From Paenibacillus graminis (GTDB lineage: Bacteria > Bacillota > Bacilli > Paenibacillales > Paenibacillaceae), in contig NZ_CP009287.1 of the NCBI RefSeq assembly GCF_000758705.1, positions 1,984,001-2,048,000 of the forward strand: DNA of 64,000 nucleotides. Reading direction: 5' to 3'. Each line of letters starts with the position of its first letter. Position 1 is the stretch's first letter. A model generated the notes under the pieces. It made no database searches. It was given only the letters and a program-made list of their open reading frames with translations, and was not told the DNA's origin. Below are positions 17,356 to 26,143 of this stretch, in pieces. The position numbers and the translations under genes are program-made.

Positions 17356-19329
17356 ATGCGATTTCGTCAGGTTCATCTCGATTATCACACCTCCGAAGCC
17401 ATCACACCGATCGGAGCCCGTTTTGACAAAAAGCAGTTTCAGGAGATGCTGAAGCTGGGTAACGTGGATTCTGTTACCGTCTTCTCCAAATGCCACCATG
17501 GCTGGGCCTATCATCCGTCGGAGGCGAATGAGATTCATCCCGGGCTGAGCTTCGATTTACTTGGAGCCCAGATCGAGGCCGCCCATGAAATTAACGTAAA
17601 GACGCCGGTATATCTATCGGCCGGTCTGGATGAGAAGCTGGCCAGGCGCCATCCGGAATGGCTTATCCGGGACGAAAACGATCAGACGAACTGGGTGAAG
17701 GGCTTCCTGGAACCGGGATATCACCAGTTCTGCATGAACACGCCTTACCTGGATATCCTGATTGCCCAGACCCGCGAGGTCGTGTCGCGCTATGATCTGG
17801 ACGGCCTCTTCTTCGATATTGTCGGTGTGCGCAAATGCTACTGCCACAGCTGTATAGAGAGCGTGCGGCGCGAGGGCGGAGATCCGCGGGATGAGCAGGC
17901 GATGCGCAGACTCTGGGAGAGAACCTATGCCAACTATACGGCAAGGCTGAAGGAAGCGGCCGAAGCCATCAAGCCGGGACTGCCGATCTTCCACAACGGC
18001 GGACACATTGCACGCGGCCGGCGGGATCTGGCAGGGATGAACAGCCACTTGGAGCTGGAATCACTGCCCACGGGCGGCTGGGGCTATGACCATTTCCCGC
18101 TGTCGGCCAGATATGCGCAGACGCTGGGCGTCCAATTTCTCGGCATGACCGGGAAATTCCATACATCCTGGGGGGAATTCGGCGGCTATAAGCATCCCAA
18201 CGCACTCCGTTATGAAACCGCACTCAGCATCGCCAATGGCGCAGGATGTTCGATCGGGGATCAGCTGCATCCCGACGGACACATGGATGAAGCGACCTAT
18301 GCCCTGATCGGAGAAGCCTACCGTGAGGTGGAGAGCAAAGAAGCTTGGTGCACCCGCACCACGAACGTTGCGGATGTGGCACTGCTGTCGCTCGAAGCAA
18401 CCGGTGTGCATCCGCAGGCAAAGACCGGCGGGCGTAAGCCGCCATCGGATGCAGGAGCCGCCCGCATCCTGCTGGAGGGGAAATTCCTGTTTGACGTCAT
18501 CGACAAGGAGCATGATTTTACCGCCTACAAGGTGTTGATTTTGCCGGATTATGTGGCGGTGGATGACGGGCTGCGCGGTAAATTAGAAGCGTTCTTGCAG
18601 CAGGGTGGCAAAATTCTGGCGACAGGCTGGTCCGGACTTGATCCGGAAGGGACGCAGTTTGCGGTTGATCTCGGGGTGCGGCATGTGGAGGTTAATTCTT
18701 ACCGCCCTGATTATTTCCGTCCTTCGTTCAAGCCCGGGCGCTTGCAAGAGGCCTCCTTCATCTTTTACGGACAGGGACAGAAGGTCGAGCTTGCCGGCGG
18801 AATCGAGCTGGGACGCCGCGAAGATCCGTATTTTAACCGTGATGTATTTACCTTCTGCTCGCACCAGCATACGCCAAGCAGTTACACTAATGGTGGACCC
18901 GGCATGGTGGAAAACAGCAATGGAATCTATATTGCATGGAACGTATTCGAAGATTATGCCAGCAAAGGCAGTCTGATTGTAAAGGAAACGGTTTTGCTTG
19001 CACTGAACCGGCTGCTTCCTGATAAGTCTCTGCAGACGAATCTCCCGGCGCAGGGCATCGTCACGCTGCAGGAGCAGAAGGTGGAGAAGCGCCTGGTCAA
19101 TCATCTGCTGTATGCGTCACCGGTCCGCAGAGGCGAGAACATCGAAGTAATCGAGGATATTATTCCGCTTTACGATGTCCAGGTTTCTGTTCGAACGGAG
19201 GGCCGGGTTCAGAATGTGTATTTGGCTCCGCAAATGACACCGCTTAATTTCAGCCGGGAAGAACAGATTGTTCACTACACGGTACCCGTGCTGGAATGCC
19301 ATCAAATGGTAGTTCTTGATTATGAATGA
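17356..19329 (+). CDS. GHL6-type glycoside hydrolase with beta-galactosidase trimerisation-like domain
   Basis: A 657-residue protein without a signal peptide. The first half (to about residue 330) is a TIM-barrel of the uncharacterised GHL6 type: VHLDYHTSEAITPIGARFD at the start, VYLSAGLDEKLARRHPEW near 77, and DGLFFDIVGVRKCYCHSC near 150 at a likely active-site strand. The middle (about 350-560) resembles the glutamine-amidotransferase-like trimerisation domain of GH42 enzymes. AAAGGAAGGG precedes the ATG. It is followed 43 bases later by a serine hydrolase on the same strand. It probably trims an oligosaccharide in the cytoplasm; the substrate is unknown. Confidence 0.7.
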   Translation: MRFRQVHLDYHTSEAITPIGARFDKKQFQEMLKLGNVDSVTVFSKCHHGWAYHPSEANEIHPGLSFDLLGAQIEAAHEINVKTPVYLSAGLDEKLARRHPEWLIRDENDQTNWVKGFLEPGYHQFCMNTPYLDILIAQTREVVSRYDLDGLFFDIVGVRKCYCHSCIESVRREGGDPRDEQAMRRLWERTYANYTARLKEAAEAIKPGLPIFHNGGHIARGRRDLAGMNSHLELESLPTGGWGYDHFPLSARYAQTLGVQFLGMTGKFHTSWGEFGGYKHPNALRYETALSIANGAGCSIGDQLHPDGHMDEATYALIGEAYREVESKEAWCTRTTNVADVALLSLEATGVHPQAKTGGRKPPSDAGAARILLEGKFLFDVIDKEHDFTAYKVLILPDYVAVDDGLRGKLEAFLQQGGKILATGWSGLDPEGTQFAVDLGVRHVEVNSYRPDYFRPSFKPGRLQEASFIFYGQGQKVELAGGIELGRREDPYFNRDVFTFCSHQHTPSSYTNGGPGMVENSNGIYIAWNVFEDYASKGSLIVKETVLLALNRLLPDKSLQTNLPAQGIVTLQEQKVEKRLVNHLLYASPVRRGENIEVIEDIIPLYDVQVSVRTEGRVQNVYLAPQMTPLNFSREEQIVHYTVPVLECHQMVVLDYE

Positions 19330-19372
19330 GCCTCAATATCTATAATTATACTTTGTAAAAAGAGGATGGCGA

Positions 19373-20509
19373 ATGATGAACTTTGAGCCCTTGTCTTCAT
19401 TTATCGACCGCATCACCTCCTGGCGGATCCCGTGGGCGGAGGTGCTTGTTATGTACCGTAACGAACCAGTTTTCCGTTACCGTAACGGCTATGCCAACCT
19501 GGAAGAGCAGACGCCAATCGATGACGGACGGATCATTAATCTCTACTCCCTGACCAAGATCATGACCTGCACAGCGGCCCTCCAGCTCTTGGAGAAGGGC
19601 GCCTTCCTGCTGAATGACCGCCTGTCGGACTATCTGCCGGAATACACTGAAATGAACGTGAAGAAGAGGCTGCCGGGCGGCGAGCTCATACTTGAGAAGG
19701 CCGTACATCCGATTACGGTACGCGATCTGTTCACTATGTCAGCGGGTTTCTCCTATGATCTGGGATTGCCTTCCATTCGGGAAGCAGTGAAACACACAGG
19801 GGGCAAAATGCCGACGCGCGCCATTGCGGAGGCACTTGCCAAGGAGCCGCTGCAATTCGAACCGGGTACCCGGTGGAATTACAGCTTATGTCATGATGTC
19901 CTTGCAGCACTGGTCGAGGCTGTGGACGGCCGGCGGTTTGGCACGTATATCCGGGAGGAAATTACCAGGCCGCTGGGCATGGATGACACAGGTTTCGATC
20001 TCCCGGACGGGCAGCAGAGCCGTCTGGCTCCGCAGTATGAATATAGTGATGAGCTCGGCAAGCCCGTGCGGAAGGACGGGAACGGGTTCCGGCTCGGAAC
20101 CGAATACGAGAGCGGCGGGGCGGGATTGCTGTCTACCGTGAGCGACTATGCGCAATTTTTGAATGCGCTGACGAATCAGGGAACAAGCCCGGACGGCGTG
20201 CGTATTCTGTCACCGGCATCGGTGGAGCTGATGCGGACGGAGCAGCTGACCGAGAGCATGCGCGGCGATTTCTCCTGGGAGCAGCTGAAAGGCTACAGCT
20301 ATGGGCTGGGCGTCAGAACCCATATCTCAAAGGCCCGCAGCGGTTCGCTGAGCCCGCTTGGCGAATTTGGCTGGAGCGGCGCTGCCGGCTGCCTGGCCAT
20401 CATCGATCCGGCTTCGCAGCTGACCGTGATGTATGCGCAGCATATGCTGAACAATCAGGAGCCTTTTGTGCATCCGCGATTGAGAAATATCGTGTACGCC
20501 TGCTTGTGA
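19373..20509 (+). CDS. Serine hydrolase, beta-lactamase/esterase family
   Basis: A 378-residue protein of the class C beta-lactamase-like family. The catalytic Ser-x-x-Lys is SLTK at residues 59-62; a Tyr motif follows in WNYSLCHDVLAALVE near 168, with YSL in place of the usual YSN. There is no signal peptide, so it is probably cytoplasmic. Placed directly behind a glycosidase gene, it may remove acyl groups from sugars rather than act on antibiotics; that is inference from context. Confidence 0.82.
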   Translation: MMNFEPLSSFIDRITSWRIPWAEVLVMYRNEPVFRYRNGYANLEEQTPIDDGRIINLYSLTKIMTCTAALQLLEKGAFLLNDRLSDYLPEYTEMNVKKRLPGGELILEKAVHPITVRDLFTMSAGFSYDLGLPSIREAVKHTGGKMPTRAIAEALAKEPLQFEPGTRWNYSLCHDVLAALVEAVDGRRFGTYIREEITRPLGMDDTGFDLPDGQQSRLAPQYEYSDELGKPVRKDGNGFRLGTEYESGGAGLLSTVSDYAQFLNALTNQGTSPDGVRILSPASVELMRTEQLTESMRGDFSWEQLKGYSYGLGVRTHISKARSGSLSPLGEFGWSGAAGCLAIIDPASQLTVMYAQHMLNNQEPFVHPRLRNIVYACL

Positions 20510-20633
20510 AGTGATAATTAGGCTGCTTACAGGTGCATCTTTGTCATCTGACGATGTTGGGAGTTGTCACAATCCTTACACCCGGTTGAGTTCACAACCT
20601 CAAAAGGTACGAAATAGAACCCGGAGGGATAAT

Positions 20634-20681
20634 ACTCCTTTTCAGTGCTTGTCTAATCAACAAGTCTGAAGAGGAGTTTTT
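20634..20681 (+). promoter_or_regulatory. Hairpin with T-run that buries the ribosome binding site of a small ORF
   Basis: Bases 20634-20652 pair with 20660-20677 (17 pairs, one small bulge) and a run of five T follows, so it fits an intrinsic terminator. The 3' arm also contains GAGGAG (20671-20676), the ribosome binding site of an ATG at 20685. The same structure could therefore hold back both transcription and translation of the small peptide gene. It could also simply end the serine hydrolase transcript. Confidence 0.6.
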
Positions 20682-20684
20682 ATT

Positions 20685-20803
20685 ATGATTAGAAAATAAA
20701 CAAATTGAGGATAACCTCCGGCAAAAGTATCTCCCACATTGGAGAAGTTGATAAATTATCTGTGCGAACTCTTTCGCAGTCGAATTATGGGGAAGTTAAC
20801 TGA
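20685..20803 (+). pseudogene. Frameshifted small peptide gene (candidate precursor peptide)
   Basis: An ATG with a well-spaced GAGGAG gives only MIRK before a stop. Adding one A to the run of four at 20693-20696 opens a 39-codon frame that continues INKLRITSGKSISHIGEV and ends SQSNYGEVN at a TGA (20801-20803). The peptide is hydrophilic and lacks a signal peptide. Together with the SPASM-like fragment and two exporters downstream it could be a RiPP precursor that has lost its frame, or one read by slippage. I do not recognise the peptide family. Confidence 0.4.
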
Positions 20804-20860
20804 TGTTCCAAGGTGAGTATGTAAAAAAAATTCAAATGGAAAATATTAAAAAAAATAGTA

Positions 20861-20866
20861 TTGACA
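20861..20866 (+). promoter_or_regulatory. Possible -35 element before the SPASM/ABC operon
   Basis: A perfect TTGACA lies in very AT-rich DNA about 195 bases before the 77-residue ORF. A -10 is poorly defined (TAAATG or TAAATA 16-22 bases on). Apart from the hairpin and small peptide, 20804-21062 holds no supported gene; a 33-codon open stretch at about 20898-21000 has no start codon. Confidence 0.3.
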
Positions 20867-21062
20867 ATTATATCTAGTAATGTAAATGTAAATAGATATT
20901 TTTAAATTATTTTGAAGTATCTGGTGTGCACCCAACGATTCTCGAACAGCTATCATCTTGTTCTTGGCAGCAAGAAGCTGAACTAAACCAAATTAATTAG
21001 GAAGCTCGAGCCTAAATATTTAAATTTTATAAAAATACTACAATGGGAAAGAGAGATATATT

Positions 21063-21296
21063 ATGCAGCATGCAGTTACACAAATGAGATGGAAAGTATT
21101 ATATTCTAAAGGCTGTTTAGCCTGTAGGGCGGGTAATCGGATATGGGGATTATCGGAAAATTTTGTGTTCACCCCTTGCATAATGTACAAAAACCTTTTA
21201 AGTATAGACCACTCTTCTGACTTCACCCAAAGTTGTGAGAAAACCAACAGCGACATTTGCAGAAGACTACTGATATTTAACAGGCAATCCGTATGA
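21063..21296 (+). pseudogene. SPASM-like fragment of a radical-SAM peptide maturase
   Basis: A 77-residue frame with Cys18, Cys21 and Cys39. The segment from CRAGN to TPC has the spacing C-x17-C with 'AG' after the first Cys and 'PC' at the second, the pattern of auxiliary cluster I in SPASM domains of radical-SAM enzymes that modify peptides. The N-terminal radical-SAM barrel with its CxxxCxxC is absent, so this is a C-terminal fragment with a new start. Its stop overlaps the start of the ABC gene as ATGA, which means the two are translated together. It probably no longer works as a maturase, but it still delivers ribosomes to the exporter gene, which lacks its own binding site. SPASM assignment is by pattern only. 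Confidence 0.45.
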
Positions 21297-22912
21297 AGGG
21301 CACTGGGTACTATTCTATTTTCTCCAGGGCCGCTGTTGGGTTTACCTTTAAACTTCTGCTGGGGGTCCCTTACGGGTTTACAACTGCGTTTCTACTGGCT
21401 GATATTATACACTCGGCTATGGCTGCTGATTTTCAACAATTGATTCGGCAGTGTTTGTTTCTCGGGGCTCTGGTCTTAATCTTCAATGCCATCGATTATT
21501 TCATAAGTGTGAGTATGCAAATCCGCACTGAATATGGCAAGCACCAATTGAAGGCAGCTATATTGAAGCAGTATTTGGCTCAGAATATGAAATTACATAC
21601 TGAGCTAAACAAAGGTGAGTTCATCGAGCATCTCTATAATGATGTTAATGAAGTTGTGAAATATTTTACGCAGACGCTGCCTGTATGGATTGCTGCCATG
21701 GTAACTGCAGCAGCGTATGCTGTCTACTTCGCATCGGTTAACGTTTGGATTTGTTGCCTGTTGATTGTAATTGCGCTACTGCATGTACTCCCGCCAATCG
21801 TAATCAAGAAATACATGCTTGAAAATTACCTGGACGCCCGCGAGATAGAAGCGAGAATCACCAATCACCTATTATCCGGTTATAAAGGATTCCGTTCCAT
21901 TCAAATTTATTCTGCGTATTCATGGTTTATGGAGAAATATAAAAATATACATGCCGAGTACAATAAGATCGGAAAGAAAGCTGAGAAAACAATTACCGTA
22001 GAGCAAGGAATGTCAGCTTCATTAGAATATATTGTGAAATTCGGAACGTATGGGATTATTGCCTTCCTGATAGTGAAGGGATTAGGGGACTTGAAATCAG
22101 GTTTAGCTATTCTAACTCTCAGTACCGGATTCTATCAAGCCGCAGCCGGAATATTCAACTATTTGGCTGAACGTGAGGTTTACATCACCGCAAGGGCAAG
22201 ACTATTGGCAATCGGGCATTTGACAGAGAAGAGCCAAACATCGGGTAAACCGCTTTCAGGCTTGGCTCCATTTCTGGAAATTAGCAACCTTTCTGTTGGG
22301 AATCCGGAACGGGCAGCCAAGGTTAATGTTCGGATTTTGGAGAAAGACCGCATTCTGATCAAGGGCAGTAACGGCTCGGGAAAATCTTCTCTCCTGAACG
22401 TACTGCTGCGCCGAAATCCGTATGACAGCGGAAGGGTGATCTACAAAGGCAGAGATTTGATCTCTATTCCAGAGGATGAATACTTGCGTGAGATTTCCTG
22501 GCTTCCCCAGGAGGATTACATATTTTCCATCACTCCTATGCAATTGTACCAAATGCTATATGAGGATAAGCCCGAAAGGTTGGAAGAGGTTCTGCAGATA
22601 TGCGGACTGTTTGGTCTGGAAGAAAACCTGCTGAGTCAGCGTTCAATCAGTGATTTATCAGGCGGAGAACGTAAAAAGGTATACTTGGTTGCTGCTGTAT
22701 TGAAAAGCTCCTATTCTTTTATAATGCTGGATGAACCTGAAAATTCGCTTGATCAGCAGTCAAGATCCGTATTAATAGAGCTTATTGAAAGTATAGATCG
22801 TACAGTAGTCATTGTCAGTCACGGCAGCTGTTTTCAAGATAACACAAATGTGAATCTGGAATTTCAGGAGAATCATGTAAATTTATATAGAGGGAATGGA
22901 GTTCATGCCTAA
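21293..22912 (+). CDS. ABC exporter half-transporter (TMD-NBD), first of a pair
   Basis: A 539-residue half-transporter: a six-helix membrane domain (about residues 1-310) fused to an ATPase domain. Walker A is GSNGSGKSSLL, the signature LSGGERKKV, Walker B FIMLDEPENSLD and the switch His lies in VIVSHG. All ATP-handling motifs are intact. There is no peptidase C39 domain. No ribosome binding site precedes the ATG; translation depends on the ATGA overlap with the SPASM-like ORF. It overlaps the second half-transporter gene by 8 bases, so the two likely form a heterodimer. Base use is much AT-richer than flanking genes. Peptide export is inferred from context. Confidence 0.85.
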   Translation: MKGTGYYSIFSRAAVGFTFKLLLGVPYGFTTAFLLADIIHSAMAADFQQLIRQCLFLGALVLIFNAIDYFISVSMQIRTEYGKHQLKAAILKQYLAQNMKLHTELNKGEFIEHLYNDVNEVVKYFTQTLPVWIAAMVTAAAYAVYFASVNVWICCLLIVIALLHVLPPIVIKKYMLENYLDAREIEARITNHLLSGYKGFRSIQIYSAYSWFMEKYKNIHAEYNKIGKKAEKTITVEQGMSASLEYIVKFGTYGIIAFLIVKGLGDLKSGLAILTLSTGFYQAAAGIFNYLAEREVYITARARLLAIGHLTEKSQTSGKPLSGLAPFLEISNLSVGNPERAAKVNVRILEKDRILIKGSNGSGKSSLLNVLLRRNPYDSGRVIYKGRDLISIPEDEYLREISWLPQEDYIFSITPMQLYQMLYEDKPERLEEVLQICGLFGLEENLLSQRSISDLSGGERKKVYLVAAVLKSSYSFIMLDEPENSLDQQSRSVLIELIESIDRTVVIVSHGSCFQDNTNVNLEFQENHVNLYRGNGVHA

Positions 22913-24485
22913 TTCAGTTCTTTCAAAAGCTTTGCAGCATCAGAAATGGGTTATTGTCTGTGGGGTCATCCAGGGGATTACGGGGGGGTACCTTACAATC
23001 ATTATTTATAATATCATCGGAGATTTTACAAACGATATTTTATACAGGCCGGCTTTGATTACTCTCCGTTCCGCGTTGTCTTTAGTATTAGCTTTAATAG
23101 GCAGCATCCTTATAATTCCAGTGATGCAGTATATCAAAAATATTATTTTGTTTCGCCACGCGCTTGAGCATGACCGTTATATTATGAATCAGTTCATTCA
23201 TCTTCCTTCGGATCAAATTGGGAAATTTAAGGAGGGGGAAATTCAATATCGGCTGGAGCGTGACCCGAATGAATTTCGCTTCACTGTTATAGAGGTATTC
23301 ACCAAGATTCCTGTTTCTGTTATCGTAGGGGCGGGTATATTCATACAGCTATTTAGGATCAACATGTTATATGCTTTGATATGCCTTATTATGGCGGGTG
23401 TTCCTCTGATAGGTATTAGAATCACGAAACAATTGGAAGCTTCTTATAAAATGAAAACTAGAGATTTTGAGATGAAGCAGAGGAATTTAGAAGTAGATAT
23501 GGTCAATGGAGCGGACTATATTAAGGTATTTCAGCTGGGACAGAAGTTTATTGATCTTTTTTGCCATTATTTTGAAAAATACTATGATCAGCAACTTAGA
23601 CGGAATATGAAGCTGCAATATTTAATTCAAAAGCTAAATTTGATTTTACGTGTCATTACCGACTCTATTATCATTATTTTCGGCGCATGGCTTGTTGCAG
23701 AAAATCAAATTCAAGCTGGTTATATTATGACAGTCATCGGGCTCTCCAATAGTCTGAAGACTGTGTACCAGGATATAGGAACTGCAATCAAAAGCTATCA
23801 TTTGTTTCAATTATATATCCCGAAATTACATGAAATCAGTGAAGCGGCAGGTGATTCTGGTCTCATCAAGGTGCCTGATGGTCCTATCGCCATTAAAGGT
23901 GACAATTTAGGATTTCAATATGAGGACAACCCCCCATTGTTTAGCGATCTTAACTTTACCATCTTACCAGGAGAGAAGGTGGCTATTGTTGGACCCAATG
24001 GACGGGGAAAATCCACTCTGCTACAGCTGATGAGCGGACTTCTCAGACCTAGTTCAGGTATCATCACCATTAATAATCTAAATATGTCCCGGATTGATTT
24101 ACCTTCATACTATCGGCAATTTGCTTATGCGGAGCAGACGCCTTATATGTTTGACGCATCGATATACGACAATGTAAAGCTGGGAAATCCTTCTGCCAGT
24201 GCGGAAGAAGTGATTCATGTATTGAAGAAAACGGGGTTACATGACCTCTCGGAACAGAATTTTGATGTCCAGAACAGCTCTGGCGGGGAAAAACAAAGAA
24301 TTTCCGTCGCCCGGTCATTATTAAAAAACAGTCATTTGGTTTTCCTTGATGAGCCTTATAATGACTTAGATGACCAAGGGAAGGAATTAGTCAGGAAAAT
24401 AATTCTTACTACAGGAATTACTGTGATTTTTATATCCCATGAGGATGAATTGACTGCTCTGGCTGACAAAGTTATCCATCTATAA
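22905..24485 (+). CDS. ABC exporter half-transporter (TMD-NBD), second of a pair
   Basis: A 526-residue half-transporter with an N-terminal membrane domain and a C-terminal ATPase: Walker A GPNGRGKSTLL, signature SSGGEKQRISVARSLL, Walker B LVFLDEPYNDLD, switch His in IFISHE. ATG at 22905 is preferred because GGAATGGAG lies just before it; an ATG at 22896 precedes it. It overlaps the first half-transporter by ATGCCTAA, a strong sign of coupled synthesis and of a heterodimeric exporter. Like its partner it is AT-rich and looks acquired. Confidence 0.85.
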   Translation: MPNSVLSKALQHQKWVIVCGVIQGITGGYLTIIIYNIIGDFTNDILYRPALITLRSALSLVLALIGSILIIPVMQYIKNIILFRHALEHDRYIMNQFIHLPSDQIGKFKEGEIQYRLERDPNEFRFTVIEVFTKIPVSVIVGAGIFIQLFRINMLYALICLIMAGVPLIGIRITKQLEASYKMKTRDFEMKQRNLEVDMVNGADYIKVFQLGQKFIDLFCHYFEKYYDQQLRRNMKLQYLIQKLNLILRVITDSIIIIFGAWLVAENQIQAGYIMTVIGLSNSLKTVYQDIGTAIKSYHLFQLYIPKLHEISEAAGDSGLIKVPDGPIAIKGDNLGFQYEDNPPLFSDLNFTILPGEKVAIVGPNGRGKSTLLQLMSGLLRPSSGIITINNLNMSRIDLPSYYRQFAYAEQTPYMFDASIYDNVKLGNPSASAEEVIHVLKKTGLHDLSEQNFDVQNSSGGEKQRISVARSLLKNSHLVFLDEPYNDLDDQGKELVRKIILTTGITVIFISHEDELTALADKVIHL

Positions 24486-24580
24486 TTAGTTTTTCAGTGA
24501 CTGACCTTATGGAAATTGCTCTACGGGTCTGATTAGTTACTTTATTTCAGCGAATGGAACCCCCTTATCAGTAAAAGATC

Positions 24581-24628
24581 ACAGGACAAGGGTCCAGCGT
24601 TCTTAAGAACACCGGACCCTTGTCCTGT
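24581..24628. terminator. Bidirectional terminator hairpin
   Basis: ACAGGACAAGGGTCC (24581-24595) and its exact complement at 24614-24628 form a 15-bp stem between the exporter pair and the convergent LacI regulator gene. Confidence 0.75.
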
Positions 24629-24684
24629 TTCTACATTTCGATCTTTGATTGGGATTTCATTTCAAATTCAACCTGTGGACAGTT

Positions 24685-25731
24685 TTAATTGAGAACAGGC
24701 GTGGACCCACGGAATATCATATCCGTTGCAACATGGGTCACTTGGTACGGCCTGGTGTTGTCTTTGATCCTGGATAATAGAATTTCAGCTGAAATAATCC
24801 CCATTTGGCTGCTGTAGATATGTACGGTTGTCAGATGAGGTTCGACAACCCGCGACTCCGAAGCATCATCAAATCCGCATACAGCAACTTCTTCCGGTAC
24901 TTTAACCCCTTTGTTCTTCAGAGACTTCATAACACTGATGGCAATGAAATCATTGGCACAGATAAAGACGGATGGCCACTCTTCCAAGGCATCCAGTTGC
25001 TGCCCCATCCAGTTTTCCTCCATATTGATATTGAAGTTTCGGTCTGGCGCTACAATATTATGGGCCGGATTTAGAGATATTCCACATTCAGTAAGAGCCC
25101 TGTTAAATCCGGTCCAGCGTTCATTGAAGCTTTTACAGTGATTGTAATCGCCTACAAAACCGAAGCTGGTGTATCCGTGGTCTATCAGTTTCCGCGTTAC
25201 AGAGTAAGTGCTGTGCTCATTCTCCATTAGAACCAGATCCGCCTTCAATTCCGGGTATACCATATCGGCAGCGCAGTCAACAAAAATAGTCGGAATACCA
25301 AGATCCGTGATCAGCCTGCTGTAAGCCTTATTGAACATTTCAATGCAGATGATGCCATCCACACTTGATGGTTCAAAGTTACCAGGAAGGGCCATGCCAT
25401 TGATATCATTCTCACGGACGAAATAAATTGATAAGGTATAGCCCTTGGTACTGATTTCTTTCTCCAGCCCGCTGATCAGCAGGGAACCGAAGTGTGAGCC
25501 GTTGGGCAGATTACAGGTCAATAGTGCAATATTGCCTTGTTTGTCGGAGGAGCTAATAGCTGTATCCATATAAGAAAATTGTTTGTATTTAAGCTCAACC
25601 GCTTTTTTGATCACCTTGTCTCTGGTGTCAGCAGGAATACTGTCAGCCCCGTTCAAAGCTTTGGAGGCCGTGTTTCTGGAGATCCCCAAGGCATCAGCGA
25701 TGTCCTGTATGGTTACTCTATCTTTAGCCAT
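24685..25731 (-). CDS. LacI-family transcriptional regulator of the fructan locus
   Basis: A 348-residue regulator. The N-terminal helix-turn-helix is VTIQDIADALGISRNTASKA (about residues 6-25), followed by a periplasmic-binding-protein-like effector domain. The ATG at 25731 starts at the canonical MAKDRVTI position and has AAGG 8 bases before it; a second ATG at 25767 is possible. It is divergent from the fructan transport operon and probably represses it until a fructose-containing sugar binds. No operator could be fixed in the AT-rich gap. Confidence 0.88.
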   Translation of the reverse strand: MAKDRVTIQDIADALGISRNTASKALNGADSIPADTRDKVIKKAVELKYKQFSYMDTAISSSDKQGNIALLTCNLPNGSHFGSLLISGLEKEISTKGYTLSIYFVRENDINGMALPGNFEPSSVDGIICIEMFNKAYSRLITDLGIPTIFVDCAADMVYPELKADLVLMENEHSTYSVTRKLIDHGYTSFGFVGDYNHCKSFNERWTGFNRALTECGISLNPAHNIVAPDRNFNINMEENWMGQQLDALEEWPSVFICANDFIAISVMKSLKNKGVKVPEEVAVCGFDDASESRVVEPHLTTVHIYSSQMGIISAEILLSRIKDNTRPYQVTHVATDMIFRGSTPVLN

Positions 25732-26025
25732 GTATTGTACCTTCACCTCTATATCATATCTTCTCATCGTCTTAACTTCCTTAAATGTACAATAGTTTTC
25801 CAAAAATAGCAATATAAAATTTACAAATGCACAAATTAGTTTACGTTTTAAAATATAAAAATGTGCAAATTTGTTGTGTACATTACTACTCAATGTGAAT
25901 ATATTAAGCTGAAAATTGCATTTATTCGCTCATTAAATCCCACATTTTGTTATTTTACAACGGATTCTAGACTTTTTCGGTATGTATTGATTGTCAAATG
26001 AACAAAAATATTTTTACAAATTTTA

Positions 26026-26054
26026 TTGACGTATGCTGAACTGTCTGATAAATT
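26026..26054 (+). promoter_or_regulatory. Promoter of the fructan uptake operon
   Basis: TTGACG (26026-26031), 17 bases, then TAAATT (26049-26054): a good SigA-type promoter 90 bases before the first permease start. The rest of the 412-base gap is AT-rich, with repeated TTTACAAA-like words but no clear palindrome. Confidence 0.6.
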
Positions 26055-26143
26055 GTAAATGCAGCGGGGCTTGAGGGCCGCTGAAACGGTGAGCTGCATT
26101 TTCATCGCACATTAAATTTGTAAAAGAAATGGAGGCAAAGGCA

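Noticed and set aside
20898..21000. Start-less frame containing VHPTILEQLSSCSWQQEAEL, considered as another radical-SAM fragment
   Set aside because: No start codon, no CxxxCxxC or clear SPASM pattern, and too short to assign.
25800..25890. Possible LacI operators in AAATGCACAAATT-like words
   Set aside because: The words are similar but not true inverted repeats, and AT-rich DNA gives many such chance matches.
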